The notes under the pieces were generated by a model. It was not told where the DNA came from. It searched no databases and saw nothing but the letters and a program-made list of their open reading frames with translations. From assembly GCA_018398575.1 (NCBI GenBank), contig JAGTXZ010000014.1:1-64000 (forward strand): a stretch of DNA of 64,000 nucleotides, written 5' to 3'. Origin of the DNA: Ampelomyces quisqualis (Eukaryota > Ascomycota > Dothideomycetes > Pleosporales > Phaeosphaeriaceae). The position numbers and the translations under genes are program-made. Of this stretch, positions 33,086 to 44,228 are shown piece after piece. Each line of letters starts with the position of its first letter. Positions within the stretch are counted from its first letter, which is position 1.

Positions 33086-35440
33086 ACTAGCCCAATTCCG
33101 GCTTGCAACCCTTTCCCACCCCTCCTTCCCTGTCTATATTTGTGCGCGATTGCCTACCACCATCTGTTCCACCTTTGCACATTTGCTATAGATTTTTTGG
33201 CATTTTTGGGAAGGGTTTACGACGTACGGCACGTATGACAACAGCCCGGCCCCTTCATTGGCGCCACGACGCGCTTCTTGGCTATTCCAAGGCATGACCT
33301 TTTCCTTTGTCGGTTACGAATTTATGAGTTAGAAACATGGTTATTTTGCATACACACTAGAAGTTATCTGACTGTATCTTTCCTTCACTGGGATGGTCTT
33401 GGCAGTTTTGGGTGCTAGATTGAATCAACCCGGCGGTGGTGGTCGAGATTCAACCAAAAGCGTAACGTCACAACACGAATCACGCAGCAGTGGCTCTTGA
33501 GACATGGTTTTCTATCTATTATAATTAATTTCTTTTGTCTATTTGCAAGAGGCGGATGCTCTTGTCGGCGGCTATACCCCTTTCGCATTCTTGTCTGGGT
33601 GTCGAGGGGCAAGCGCAGTCGTGGGTCGGTATACGGCCCTTGGAAAAGCGAACGCATACCGAGGAGGCTGGCTCCGATAGTTTCAAAAGGAGAGAGGTCC
33701 ACGGGACCTGGATGAGTAGCAGGTGAGACAAACTCGGGGCTTTGTGTGTGTGCCTTGCTTTGGTGTCCTTGCGATTTGGCAGCACCAGGCTAGCATCAGA
33801 GGACATGACAACCATCATGGGTAGATTTAAGCCAACAAAAGAGATTTTGTTCATCACATTACACACTTGCCATAATCCCCATCTCTCCTTTCATGCCTGC
33901 CATCCGCGTCAAACAAAGCGACCCGTCAACGTCGCACCCAGCCCAGCTACTACACTGCACATGACCCTCTTCCTCGCCCACAACACAGCCCCAAGAAATT
34001 CCCTCTCTGCGTGTACACGCAGAAAAGCCATGCAAGCCACACTCTACCCGCGACAAATTCTCTACACAGGGAAAAAGGTTCCCGTCTCCACACACACACA
34101 CACACACACACTCATACGCCACTTTGTATCAGAAATGTCGGTACATGGCCCTCTGACAGGTGAAGGGTTCGCTTCGGAACCCCTGCTGGGCTGAAGGCGC
34201 GCGAAAATGAGGGGGTTGGGCGCAGGTGTTGTGCGACGGTGTAGACGAGGTGGGCTTGGTTTTGTGCCACGGCTGGCTGCTGGCTGCTGGCTGGACGGGT
34301 TTTGTGGTTGTTACAACTTACGACGAGATGATGTGGTGGCAGTGCCATGGGGCGGTGTTCGAGAACGATTGATCGGCGGAGGGGGTTTTTGGTGTGTGTA
34401 TGGTTTCACTTTGCGTTGGGGGTAAGTGGAATTGTTGATGCAGATGCACATGGGAGGTGTAGGATGTGTTTTTGGGGGGGTTGTTGGCAGCCGGCGACGA
34501 TGTGGATACGTCCTCCGGTCGACGGAACATGCATGTGCTGCGCCTTGACGTGAAACGTGAAACGGGGGGATTCATTCTTGCTTTTTTTTGTTTTCGATGT
34601 CCGTGTGTGCGTGTGGGAATCGATCGAGGATCATGGTAGATAGTACGTACATGATGCACGGCATCTCGGGACTACCGCATGCCCGCCATTGTATTTCTTG
34701 TAAGCGAAGAAGCCACAAGCCGTAAGGTGAATCAGTGGCTTGTTCCCATATCATCTGGTCGCTGTCTTACCCACATACACATGACAGCAAGCAGTGGGTA
34801 GTGCGAGCGGCGGTGTGTTTAGAAACACGACTTGACCGTCGCAGGTCTGACTGCAGACATGTATCTAGACAACAGTACATATTGCGCTTTTGTGTGGGGA
34901 AAAGAAAACGAAACATAGCCACTGGAAAGACGTGCCGACCCTCCTTCACCTCTCTCCCTAACTCACACTATCTGCCCTTTACATATGCGTACTTGTCCCA
35001 ACAACATCGTCCTCATCACGCGTACATATCCGCATACTCCTCGCTGGCCGTTACACAACCCCGCCATCTCCCTCCCCCTCGCGGCGCCGGCCTCGCCCCG
35101 CCCTAGCTTCACGCCGTGTGAGCCTTCGCTTCCGCAGACCCGGATATTGGTCGGTCGCTTGCGGGTCGTCTCGCTGGCGTATGTAGTGAGCTGTCAGGGG
35201 TGCGGGGTGGGCATGCGGTGTTACTTGGGTGAAACTTGTTGAATGTGAGGGGTTGGTTGGAGGTTAGGCGAGAGGTGGGGAACGGAATGCGTGCTTGTGG
35301 ACGTTTAGGCTGAAGAGGAGGTATGGTCATTGAGAGGGAGAGGAGGATAATGGTTTGCCTTCAAAGATGACGTCAAGTAGTTCTCAAGGCTTGCAATATT
35401 CGATCTACCATGTTTGACCTGTGGAAAGGAAGGCAAGATC
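33086..35440. other. Gene-poor region
   Basis: 2.35 kb without a supported gene. It includes a (CA)n run at 34089-34111 and long G- or T-rich patches. Frames are short and biased by these patches. Confidence 0.55.
34089..34111. repeat. (CA)n microsatellite
   Basis: Eleven and a half uninterrupted CA dinucleotides in non-coding DNA. This is a likely length-variable locus. Confidence 0.95.
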
Positions 35441-35469
35441 CAACACCTTGTCTTAAGAACTGCTTCAGA

Positions 35470-36980
35470 CTAAGAACTGCAAGTTTGTTCCATCACCAGC
35501 GACTGCCTTGCTCTAAACTCCTCATCCTCATGCCCATGGACTTCAGTGATATATTTCTGAAACTCGTCCACCCGCAAGGCCTGATCGATGTGCAATGTCT
35601 CGCCTTTGTAGCGAGCTAATTGTCGAGCGGTATTGACCGTATTCCTAATCTGTCGCCCATTCAAAGCATGCCGGGACAATACTGGCAGCTTTTCATAATG
35701 TCCTCGAAGTTTGCACTCTCTCCCCCGTCAGGCAGCGAGTCAACAAAGTTGGATTAGACCTCGAACCGTCCATCCTCGCTCAACATCGGATAATGCAGCG
35801 CGAGTTGTACTCTAGACTTGAAGGCTTCATCGAAGGTGCCGATACGATTCGTTGTCAAGATAGGAATGCCGTCGTAGTATTCCAATACTTGTAGAAACAC
35901 AGATACGAGAGCGTTGCGCTGCATGTCCCTTTATTCCAAAAAAGACGACCGCTTCGTCGAGCAGTACGACGCAGCTCCAAGTGCTGCCGATGAAAACTAC
36001 CGGCTCATGGTACTTCTCCACGTTCTCTGGATCAGTACCAGTATCGCTGCATGTAACTCGATACAGTGGTCGTTCGGTGAACTCGGCAACGCTCTCGGCG
36101 GTGAGAGTATTGCCTGTTCCTGGACCTCCATGTAACTCCTTTGCCCTCCATGAAGTCGGTCCTGATAGTGTTTCTCTTGCCTATGTGGACGCTAATCAGT
36201 GCTCGGATAAGCTTCTTTTCTTCTTCTTGAAGGACAAGTCGGTGGTCAAAGATTGACTTATTCTATTGAACATCGCCAATATGCTTCACTGACAGCAGAT
36301 CTTCAACAGCATCAGCATGGACATTGAGAGTATGGATGATGTATGCCTACTTCGTTTCTTATCATAGAATCCGTAACCTCGGATCGTGGCCGGCAGGAGC
36401 AGAATGGAAGGCTCTATTGGTGGTTTGAGGACACGCATTTCCTACTGCTTGTGCCTCCATGCCTGGTGAAGGCACCTTATAAATGACAAACTTGCGACAT
36501 TCCCAAAAGATCTCTTCTCGCCTTTTCCAGTCCAGTAGTAGCGTACCTCAAAGGTTAGACATCCAGGTCGGTAATCATGATCACATCAGCGTCCGAAGGC
36601 CCCGGTACGGTCAAGGTAACTTTATCTTAAAAGAACTTCCCGAAAGCCCAAGTCAACAGACTGAGTGTAAAACATTGTTCTCGACATCTGGGTATGATGC
36701 GGAGACGTAGGCCACCGGATGATCAGCCTTGTACGTGACTACCACGGCTCCAGACCAGAAGAGCTTTGCCCAGTGCTTCTAGAAAAGCATATCTGCATCA
36801 ATGTATTCGGAACCCAGCCGATTTTCATGATAGCGGACCATCGCCGTCAAATCATGTTGCTGGGCTGAACCGGTCTGCCGTGCCGCGTGTCCAGTCAGAA
36901 GACGTATTTGACGGTATAGCTGAAGGTATGAGGTTGTCAAATTGGCGGAAGAAGATGGGAGTATGGCAAGCGTGTTCAAA
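35470..36980 (-). pseudogene. Relic of an AAA+ ATPase
   Basis: Fragments of one ATPase appear in order on the minus strand, in shifting frames. YHENRLGSEYIDADMLF and NNVLHSVCWLGLSGSSF (about 36840-36610) come from the N-terminal part. LVLQEEEKKLIRALI (about 36240) precedes the ATPase core. The Walker A region at about 36129-36106 reads GGPGTGNTLTAE. A Walker B-like LLDEAVVFF lies at about 35950, FLQVLEYYDG with ILTTNRIGTFDEAF at about 35900-35830, and the C-terminal NGRQIRNTVNTARQLARYKG at 35679-35560. The invariant Walker A Lys is replaced by Asn (AAT at 36109-36111), at least one stop lies inside the domain (about 35756), and several frame changes have no intron signals. Family members are large fungal AAA proteins of unknown role. 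It is clearly non-functional as an ATPase; small RIP-type damage is possible. Confidence 0.8.
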
Positions 36981-37429
36981 AGTCTTATTCACCAGGCTCA
37001 GCAACACTCTGCTGAACTGTTTGCGCAGTTCTCTGAGCAATTGGATCTACCCAAGATCCGCAATACGCACACGGATAGTGGATGGGCGGATCTCATTCTT
37101 CTTCTTTTCTCCAGTTTCCGGACGCTTTTGTGGTCATGGAGACGAAAGGGTTGAGGAAAGTTTATCAGCACGATGCAGATTGGATTCATCGCTTATTGAA
37201 GCTGCTGCAAAGAGTTTTTGATCAGACTGCTATGGCGCGCAATCAGATTAAGATCCTGCTTGTTGTGTATGGGCAGTCAGTGACAATACCGGCTGGAGCA
37301 TCAAGTGCAGGACAGTTGTTGGCAACTTCGGTGGCGCCACCAAAGCCTGTTTCGCCACGACTCCGACATGTAGCGCGACGAGCGGGGTTTCAAACGAAGG
37401 ATTGGAAGCTCAAGGCGCCGAGGAAGTGA
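36966..37429 (+). pseudogene. Uncertain plus-strand ORF fragments
   Basis: Two open stretches could be joined by an intron ending in a pyrimidine-rich TTCTTTTCTCCAG at about 37114. The first reads SLIHQAQQHSAELFAQFSEQ; the second includes VVMETKGLRKVYQHDADWIH and VFDQTAMARNQIKILLVVYG. Composition is protein-like and amphipathic, but I do not recognise a family and the donor is unclear. It overlaps the upstream edge of the ATPase relic, so it may be another decayed gene or chance. Confidence 0.25.
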
Positions 37430-37570
37430 CCATGAGCCGCGGAAGGCTGGGAAAAATTCACGAACCGCAGGGGAACGATACATACCACGATGCTAGTCAC
37501 AGGAAAAGACCATCAATTATGGCCACCAAGGGTTGCTTCACGTACTGAAAAGCGTGACAACATCATCTTT

Positions 37571-38456
37571 TTAAACCAGGGGTGCCATCTTCCTTTGCGT
37601 GCCCGGGTCCTTCCCAACACCAACGCCCTGCACGTCCGGCACCCAGCTCGCATCATCCAGACTCTTGATGAGCTCATGAACATCCAGCCGATGGTCAACA
37701 ATCTCCCGCCCATTCACGAGGTCATTATCGTCCGCTCGTTTCCCTGCTTGTTCCTCGTTCGCCGCAATGCCCGCTTTGACGTGCCTGTGGATCAACCTCT
37801 TCCTCGCTACATCAAAATCAACGTCAACGAACCACCGCTCATCCATTAAATCAGCTGCATCTCTCCACGGCTCCTTGTCGAGAGCGCAGTAGTTGCCTTC
37901 GAAGATGACGATGCGGACGGACGCGGCTATGGCAATATCGTTGTCGACCGGGTCCTTAATGGCGTGATCGAAGCTTGGGGCGTAGAGTGTTTGGGTTTCC
38001 GGACATATTGGTTTTCGCAGTCTCTTCACCAATTTGAAGAAGGATTTCCCATCGAATGTGAATGCCGCACCTCTGCGCGCATGAGCGGATTCAGGGTCTG
38101 GCATAGCGTCGAGCTGCGCACGTGACAGATGGTAGCCGTCCATTGGGATGAAGGCAGCGAGCGGACTGCTGTTGGACGTTCCTGGTGATTCTTGTGCATG
38201 CTTTTGATTGAGTCGCTTTGACACTATTGCTGCGAGCGTGGTTTTGCCTGGTGGTGGTAAGCTGGGAGCACCGCGCGTTGGGTGTACGTGTCGGACCTGA
38301 TCCCGGTATACCAGACACTGCAATGAGCATCCGCTTGGATGCAGGCGCGACTTTGTACTGGTCTGCAAACTGTGATCAGCATTCATGCAACAAGGTGTTG
38401 TTTTATTTCAACATACCCCAGACCTTGTCAACGAGGCGATTGACTTGTTCGTCCAT
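37571..38456 (-). CDS. P-loop kinase of the uridine kinase / phosphoribulokinase family
   Basis: Three exons, 38456-38417, 38362-38297 and 38247-37571; 783 nt, 260 aa. Members phosphorylate small molecules such as nucleosides or pantothenate. The Walker A motif GIPGSGKTT is split by a 49-nt intron within GSG|K, so it is invisible without splicing. The base-binding FIPMDGYHLSRAQLD, the ARRGAAFTFDG motif, YAPSFDH and VIFEGNYCAL follow in the expected order, then DVDFDVARKRLIHRHVKAG with a lid-type Arg. The length matches fungal YFH7-like and bacterial FrcK-like proteins. The substrate cannot be read from sequence. The gene is divergent from glucosidase I, 495 bp apart. Confidence 0.9.
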
Positions 38457-38951
38457 GTTGCATGTCGAGCTTGATTGAGTATGCTCGCACAGCAATGTTA
38501 TATACACAGTGATACGGTTCACGAGACCAGCAGATCAGTCCATCTCAGACGCATGCTTGCTTTTGGCAGCCCGCATCGTAACTAGATGTGGGGGCTCGGC
38601 ATGCTCTGGCCGACAGAACACCGCTGACGTCGTTTGCGGCCTACGGGCTGACGCGCGTGGTTAAGCTTTGAAGGCTGTTTGTCGACCGTGTTGGCCATCT
38701 TATCGCATCTGCTTGATTCGTGACATTCGCACGCGGGACTAGGTGGATAGATGTCTGGGCTGTTTACTCGGAGAGATGATGTCAGCGGAGCTCACTTGGG
38801 CCGAAAGTTGACAGATACGCGACCAGGGGTCTTGTCAATCACGTCGCAAAGCCGCTCGCGGTAGACGGCCATAGTTCACTGCCAACGTAATACAAACATG
38901 GCGTGAACTTGTACTTCACCTTCGCCGCTGTTTTACTCGTGTGTGTCCGAT
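38457..38951. promoter_or_regulatory. Divergent promoter region, P-loop kinase / glucosidase I
   Basis: 495 bp between start codons. No distinct promoter elements were recognised; the role is inferred from arrangement. Confidence 0.4.
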
Positions 38952-41509
38952 ATGCTGCTGCCGTCGTCGCTGCTTGCGCTTGTCTTGACCATTCTCTGCC
39001 CTGCAGATGCCACCTCTGACGGCAGAAGCTCCAACAATGCATCGCTACTATGGGGTGCTTACCGGCCGAACCTGTACATGGGTATCCGCCCGAGGATGCC
39101 CGACAGTCTTCTATTGGGATTGATGTGGGGAGAGTCGGAAGAGATGGAGGGCAGTAGGTAGTGGGAACACCTGGCTCAACGGCCGTCCTGACAGAGGATC
39201 CAGAACTCCGGCACTCGGTCGACATCAGTGCGGGCATGGCAAGGTACGGCTGGTCTGCATACGATGTACGCCAAGGCGGGACTCAGTCCATCGAAGACGT
39301 GCAGAACAAGATCGACATAACGACTGACTTTATAAAGAAGTCAGACGGACCTAGTGCGGGCAATTGGGCGCTGAGGATACGAGGCACGCCCAGGAAGGAT
39401 GCGCCTGCCGATTTGAAGACGTCTGTGGTCTTTTATGTGGGTATGGAGTCGATGGACACATGCACCAAATGCAAGCTTCAGTCGAGCGAGCAACTGGGGG
39501 CGGAAGAAGACACTTCCGTCTACGCTGCAAACTTCTGGATCGAACATCCTCAACTGGGCACGGCTGGACTACATATTCCAGCCTCAATGGGAGACGCCGG
39601 GCGACTCGAGACAATGGTTGTGAAGTCGCTGAACGTCTCGAAGGACAAGCTCTGGCAAGCGAGGTCGACCTTTCTAGACTCGTTGAAAGAGCAAACGAAA
39701 GACCGCAAGGAAGCCACCCCAATGGAACTTATGCTGCATAATGAGTTGGGAAACGGCAACATGCACTTTGTGCAGATGACTTGCCATGGTAAATTCGAGT
39801 TCGACGTGCTGTATTCAAGCCACGCTGCAGCGCGTGCCATGACCGCTGCGGAACTGACGAGGGAGCTCGAAAGCACCGTAAGATCATTCAAAAAGAATTT
39901 CGTGCGCGTGTTTGCTCCGAAGCACCCGTTCCAAAACGACCAACATATCGCCTTCTCCGAATACGTGCTCTCGAATCTTCTAGGAGGACTTGGGTACTTC
40001 ACGGGGACTGCGCAAGTGGACACCTCGAAGAAAGCCATCTATGCCGAGACTACGGGCAAGTTCTGGGAGAAGTCGGAAGAGGCTAAGAAACATGCGACAC
40101 CGGAGATAAGAGGGCCATACGAGCTTCTGACGCATACGCCATCCCGTGCCGTCTTTCCACGAGGCTTCTTATGGGACGAAGGCTTCCATCTTCTCCCGGT
40201 AATTGAATGGGACGCCGATCTTGCCATCGAGGTTGTACGCGGCTGGCTTGCGCTCATGGACGATGACGGCTGGATCGCACGTGAGCAGGTCCTGGGCGCA
40301 GAAGCAGAGTTTTCGACACCGGGAGAATTCATCAAGCAATATCCCCACATTGCAAACCCACCCACGTTGTTCAAGGTGGTCGCGAAACTGGTCGACATGC
40401 TTCAAGGGCAGACGAGGTACTATGGGCATGAGTCCTGGTACCTCACCAAGGCTGATGCTGGCAAAGCCTTCATCACAGAGATCTACCCTCTGCTCAAGAA
40501 ACACTACGAGTGGTTCCGGAATTCACAATCAGGAGATGTGGAGGCACACTCTATCCCCATTGCTAATCTCAATGAAGGCTACAGATGGCGAGGTCGTACA
40601 CCCGACACCAACTACGCCAGCGGCTTGGACGACTACCCCCGAGCTGAGCCCCCGGATATCACAGAGCTACATCTTGATGCGTTATGCTGGGTAGGCGTCA
40701 TGGCCAACGTGCTCGAAAAGATAGCCCACTACGTCGACAGAACACATGATGCCTTTGCATACCAAAACCACATCCGAGGGGTCAAAACAAACCTCGCTGC
40801 GCTCCACTGGGAGTCCAAGCAAAACGTCTATTGCGAAGCAGTCGTCCGTAACAACGCACACGAATACGTCTGCCATAAAGGCTACATCTCTCTCTTCCCC
40901 TTCATGACCGGCTTTATCGACGCCAACCACGATAACCTCCCCGCGACACTCGACCTGCTGCGTGACTCTAGCCACCTCTGGACTGACCACGGCATCCGCA
41001 GCCTCAGCCCCGAAAGCCACAGGTACGGCGTAGGAGATAATTACTGGCGCTCCCCGATCTGGATCAACATGAACTACATGATCCTCGAACAACTCCTGCA
41101 CCTCGCCAAAGCTTCGGGACCATCACAACAACGATGTCGAGATATATACATTGAGCTGCGCAGTAATATCGTGCACACCGTCTTCTCCGCGTGGCTGCAG
41201 ACAGGCTATGTATGGGAGCAATACGATCCTGTTGGTGGGCATGGGCAGCGCACGCAGCATTTCACCGGGTGGTCGGCGCTCGTGGTCAAGATTATGGCCA
41301 TGCCTGATCTGTCCATGGGAGGAGGGTACAAAGATAAAGTGAAGGGGTATTATGAAGAGGCAAAGAAGCAGGCGGTGGAAAACCAGAAGAGTAGTACGGG
41401 CGCGCTGGTGTTTGCGATCATGTTGATGGCGTTTGTCTATGTTACGAGACGGAGGTTTACGGGGACGTTGAGGGGTTTGAGGAGGAATCAGCGAGGTCGA
41501 GATTTGTAA
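38952..41509 (+). CDS. Mannosyl-oligosaccharide glucosidase I (GH63)
   Basis: Two exons, 38952-39153 and 39204-41509, 835 aa. Glucosidase I removes the terminal alpha-1,2-glucose from Glc3Man9GlcNAc2 in the ER lumen, the first trimming step of N-glycans. A signal peptide covers residues 1 to about 21 (MLLPSSLLALVLTILCPADA). The N-terminal domain carries LLWGAYRPNLYMGIRPR and MARYGWSAYD. The catalytic barrel contains PRGFLWDEGFH (catalytic Asp/Glu region), RTPDTNYASGLDDYPRA, LHWESKQNVYCE and GDNYWRSPIWINMNY. The donor GTAGGT at 39154 gives the phase that joins EMEG to KLRHSVD; the GTAGTG four bases later does not. A hydrophobic stretch near the C-terminus (ALVFAIMLMAFVYV) followed by Arg-rich residues looks like a membrane anchor. 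Confidence 0.95.
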
Positions 41510-42033
41510 AGCTGGGGCTATAGTGCACAGCATTTGATTCTGGTATGTTGTAAAAGAATTTCGACGACTGAATCCCTACTTGTTGATTATTGCAGGCTTC
41601 AGATTTCGGAGACGAGCCATCTTCCACGCTGGCCAGGAAGCACAAATCAACCTGACGAGTTAGACTCATTTCGAGGCCCTTCTGATTCAGATCCACACTT
41701 CAACCTTGCGTTCAACAACGATGCCCCTCGTCCGATTAGGTCTGAAGAGAACCAAAATCTCGCGTGGGATACGGCTTAGTGGGATCTCAAAATCCACTAC
41801 TTCCGAATCCCGGCCCAGAAGTCTCTTTACGAAGTTTTCTGTCCGCTCCATTATCCTGGGCGTTTTGCCCCCTCCGTCAGTTCTTGGTCTTGGACTTTCT
41901 TGCATGGGAACCATCAATATGACACGGCGAAATCTTGCATCCACTCCTCGTCGAACGGGGCCTGGTATCGAGCCAGTTCATCAGAATGCCATTCTAAGTG
42001 TTCTAGTGTATCATCTCGACACCACTGCAGCTC
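41510..42033. other. Intergenic after glucosidase I
   Basis: About 500 bp with no supported gene. An 85-codon minus frame (41687-41944) is rich in Arg and Val; it could be a further exon of the uncertain gene at 42034-43004, but no splice path was found. Confidence 0.4.
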
Positions 42034-43004
42034 TCATGTTATATTTCCAGTTCCGAGCTCGTTGCCGATATGCAGAAATTCAGTCATCACAGCTCCGCAC
42101 CTATTCCAAAGCGTAATTTCGTCCTTATGTCCTCGTGATGTTTCCAGGCCGGTACGGATTTTCATGTTTCGGATTAAGCCTTTCTTTAGCACGTCTCGAT
42201 ATGCTGGTGGTGCTGCGCCCGAGTCGCGGACACGAGCAAGGCACATGGGTGAAAAGGTGAAATTCCGTGTTACGACCTCTAAAGCTTCAGGCATAACCTG
42301 TTTCAAGCCGTGCATCCAAGCCGTGAGGTCGGCACACAAACCGCGTACCTCAGGCCTTCTTTTGTGCGCAGAGTAAAAGCATTGTATGTTCTGTAGTGAT
42401 ATCATCTGTCTCTTTTCATTTCATTCGTCTGTGTTCGAAGCTCAGTGTTTTGGGTAGTGACCAGCTCATGTTCTAATCTGAGGATCTGCTCAAATTACTA
42501 GGCACGACAGGCGCCATCCGTCTCCTCCCCACCCAAGAGCAGTTCGGACTTGAATAAAACATTATCCTCAGTTCCGCCGGTCAGCATAAAGGCTTCTACT
42601 CCGCCTCCACTTGCAACAATACTTCTGTTTACTGACGATCTCGTCACTCCACACCAACCTGCAATTCTTTGCATCCATATCAAGGAGTCGTGTAGCACAT
42701 GATTCCGCAAACTCAATCGCACTTCCCACTGCATTGCAGCTGCTCGCGCTGTAAGCAAGCTCAATTTCAAGCGTTTGAAACGCGCCTTCCCATAGTTTGT
42801 GCCGATAGTTGAACCGATCTTGTCTTCGCGCCATTCGGTGGTGGTTGTGACTTGGGTACTGATTCCTTTACCTTCCGTCCACCTATGCCAGACCATGGAG
42901 ATGCAGAAATCCAAGACACGATAATCCTGTACTGCGAATAGCCAGGATGTGACTGCCTCGCTAAAAAAGCTCTTGCGTTCCATGTACTCTCCACGAGGGC
43001 TCAT
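42034..43004 (-). CDS. Hypothetical protein, structure uncertain
   Basis: A 168-codon frame from ATG 43004 (MSPRGEYMERKSFF...) runs to 42498. A second frame lies at 42405-42034 (starts ISLQNIQCFYSAHKRR). Between them, in the same frame as the first and past two adjacent stops, is a coiled-coil-like segment (LRLEHELVTTQNTELRTQ), which suggests a small intron around 42535-42489, for example GTGGGG to GAGCAG. Composition is protein-like, but no domain is recognised and the full model could not be closed. It abuts a RIP-like island at its 5' side and may be truncated. Confidence 0.35.
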
Positions 43005-43099
43005 AGCAAAGCAGTGTTTGGCCTTTGTGAAAGGTCAGATTCCGGAGGCTCCCACGAGTCATCAGTAACGTGTGCTGACACATAGAATCGATCTTCACT

Positions 43100-43930
43100 T
43101 CGACCACTTTCTTTTCGTATTAATAGATGTTGGACCTAGCGCTGCCAACCGGTCGTACTACTGCTTACTATGGCTACTACCTACTGCTTCAGTAAGCAGT
43201 AAGTAGCTATAGTAGTACCGATTTAGGAGCCGTACTCGGGCCCAACAGTTTCTTCGAAAATTTCCAAAGGATTGCCCTCACGGGCTTGTCCTTGCAATGA
43301 CGACGGAGTCGCTGTTAGGCCCGAGTAATTACAGCTCTATAGACTAGAATTGCTAACAGACTACAGTGCTGCTACAAGGTCTGTCCTAGTTCTAAAACGT
43401 TGGTAGTTGCTTCTAGATTTTAGTATAGCCTAACTAGAGTAGTTAAGAGAAGCCTAGGTTAGGTAGTTAAGACCTATAGTATATAGCTATAGCGCTTCAG
43501 ACTTCTATACCTATATAGTTATCTATATTTAAATAAGCTATTAATCTTAATTCTAAATACTAACGCCTATTGCATTATTCTTTACTCTACTAGCTCTAAG
43601 AGAGTTACTAAGGCTTATGCTATAGTATTGTTATTGTTATTTTTATTGTGATTGTTATTATTGTTAGGCCGTGGGCCTGAAAGATAGGTAACGGTTCTAC
43701 ACTTCACCCCTCACAACACGGTTCACCTGCCTTCAGCCGCAGGACAGGGGATGTTGGTAGAGGGTTTAGATTGGGGGAGAAGGAAGGCGTGAGCAATTCT
43801 CTTGCTATTGACAAACCTTGACTCTTACTAATATACTTTACTCTTACTAACAACTTTACTCTTACTAACAACTTGACTCTTACTAACACGCTTAACTCTT
43901 ACTAACAACTTGACTCTTACTAACACGCTT
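43100..43930. other. TA-rich RIP-like island with transposon debris
   Basis: Base composition shifts to TA-rich with many TAG, CTAG and TATAG words, as in the subtelomeric block. TGTTRGGCC-type ends recur: TGTTGGACC at 43128, its inverse GGGCCCAACA at 43238, TGTTAGGCCCGAG at about 43313 and TGTTAGGCC at about 43663. These look like the ends of degraded DNA transposons. No transposase frame survives. Confidence 0.65.
43128..43247. mobile_element. Foldback / MITE-like element
   Basis: About 120 bp bounded by TGTTGGACC and, inverted, GGGCCCAACA (nine of ten terminal bases complementary allowing one mismatch). The interior is also roughly palindromic around the pair ACTGCTT and AAGCAGT near 43181-43200, so the whole element could fold into an imperfect hairpin. 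No obvious target-site duplication is visible. It is too short to encode a protein. Confidence 0.5.
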
Positions 43931-43940
43931 AACTCTTATC
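43817..43940. repeat. 18-bp tandem repeat
   Basis: About seven copies of an 18-bp unit centred on CTTGACTCTTACTAACA, with small variants alternating CTTGAC, CTTTAC and CTTAAC. Because 18 is divisible by three it reads as an open LLVRVK-type hexapeptide repeat on the minus strand, which is not evidence of a gene. Confidence 0.88.
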
Positions 43941-44228
43941 AGTGTAGACATGCGCGCCGATCGCGACGTATGTCTCGCATCGTACGACGCCCAGAACCGA
44001 TAATACAGAGGACAAAACCAAGCTCGAGGCTAGCTTTGACTTCGCACTCACGTACATGGATCGGTCCCCATGACTTCACGTGCTTCACGGCAGCTCGCAT
44101 CGCTAAGCCTAGGGTGGGTATTGATCGATGGGACTCGAGGGTGAGTGAAAGATTTGAGATTGCTATTGCGGAAATTTTGGTGGTATATGTATTCATTCGA
44201 GTTGCGCTCTGGCTCCTTGGTTCAAAGC
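43941..44228. other. Intergenic 3' of MetAP2
   Basis: Under 300 bp of ordinary composition between the tandem repeat and the MetAP2 stop codon. Nothing was recognised. Confidence 0.5.

Noticed and set aside
43704..43889. Hexapeptide-repeat ORF (LLVRVK)
   Set aside because: It results from an 18-bp tandem repeat whose length is divisible by three; there is no other sign of a gene.
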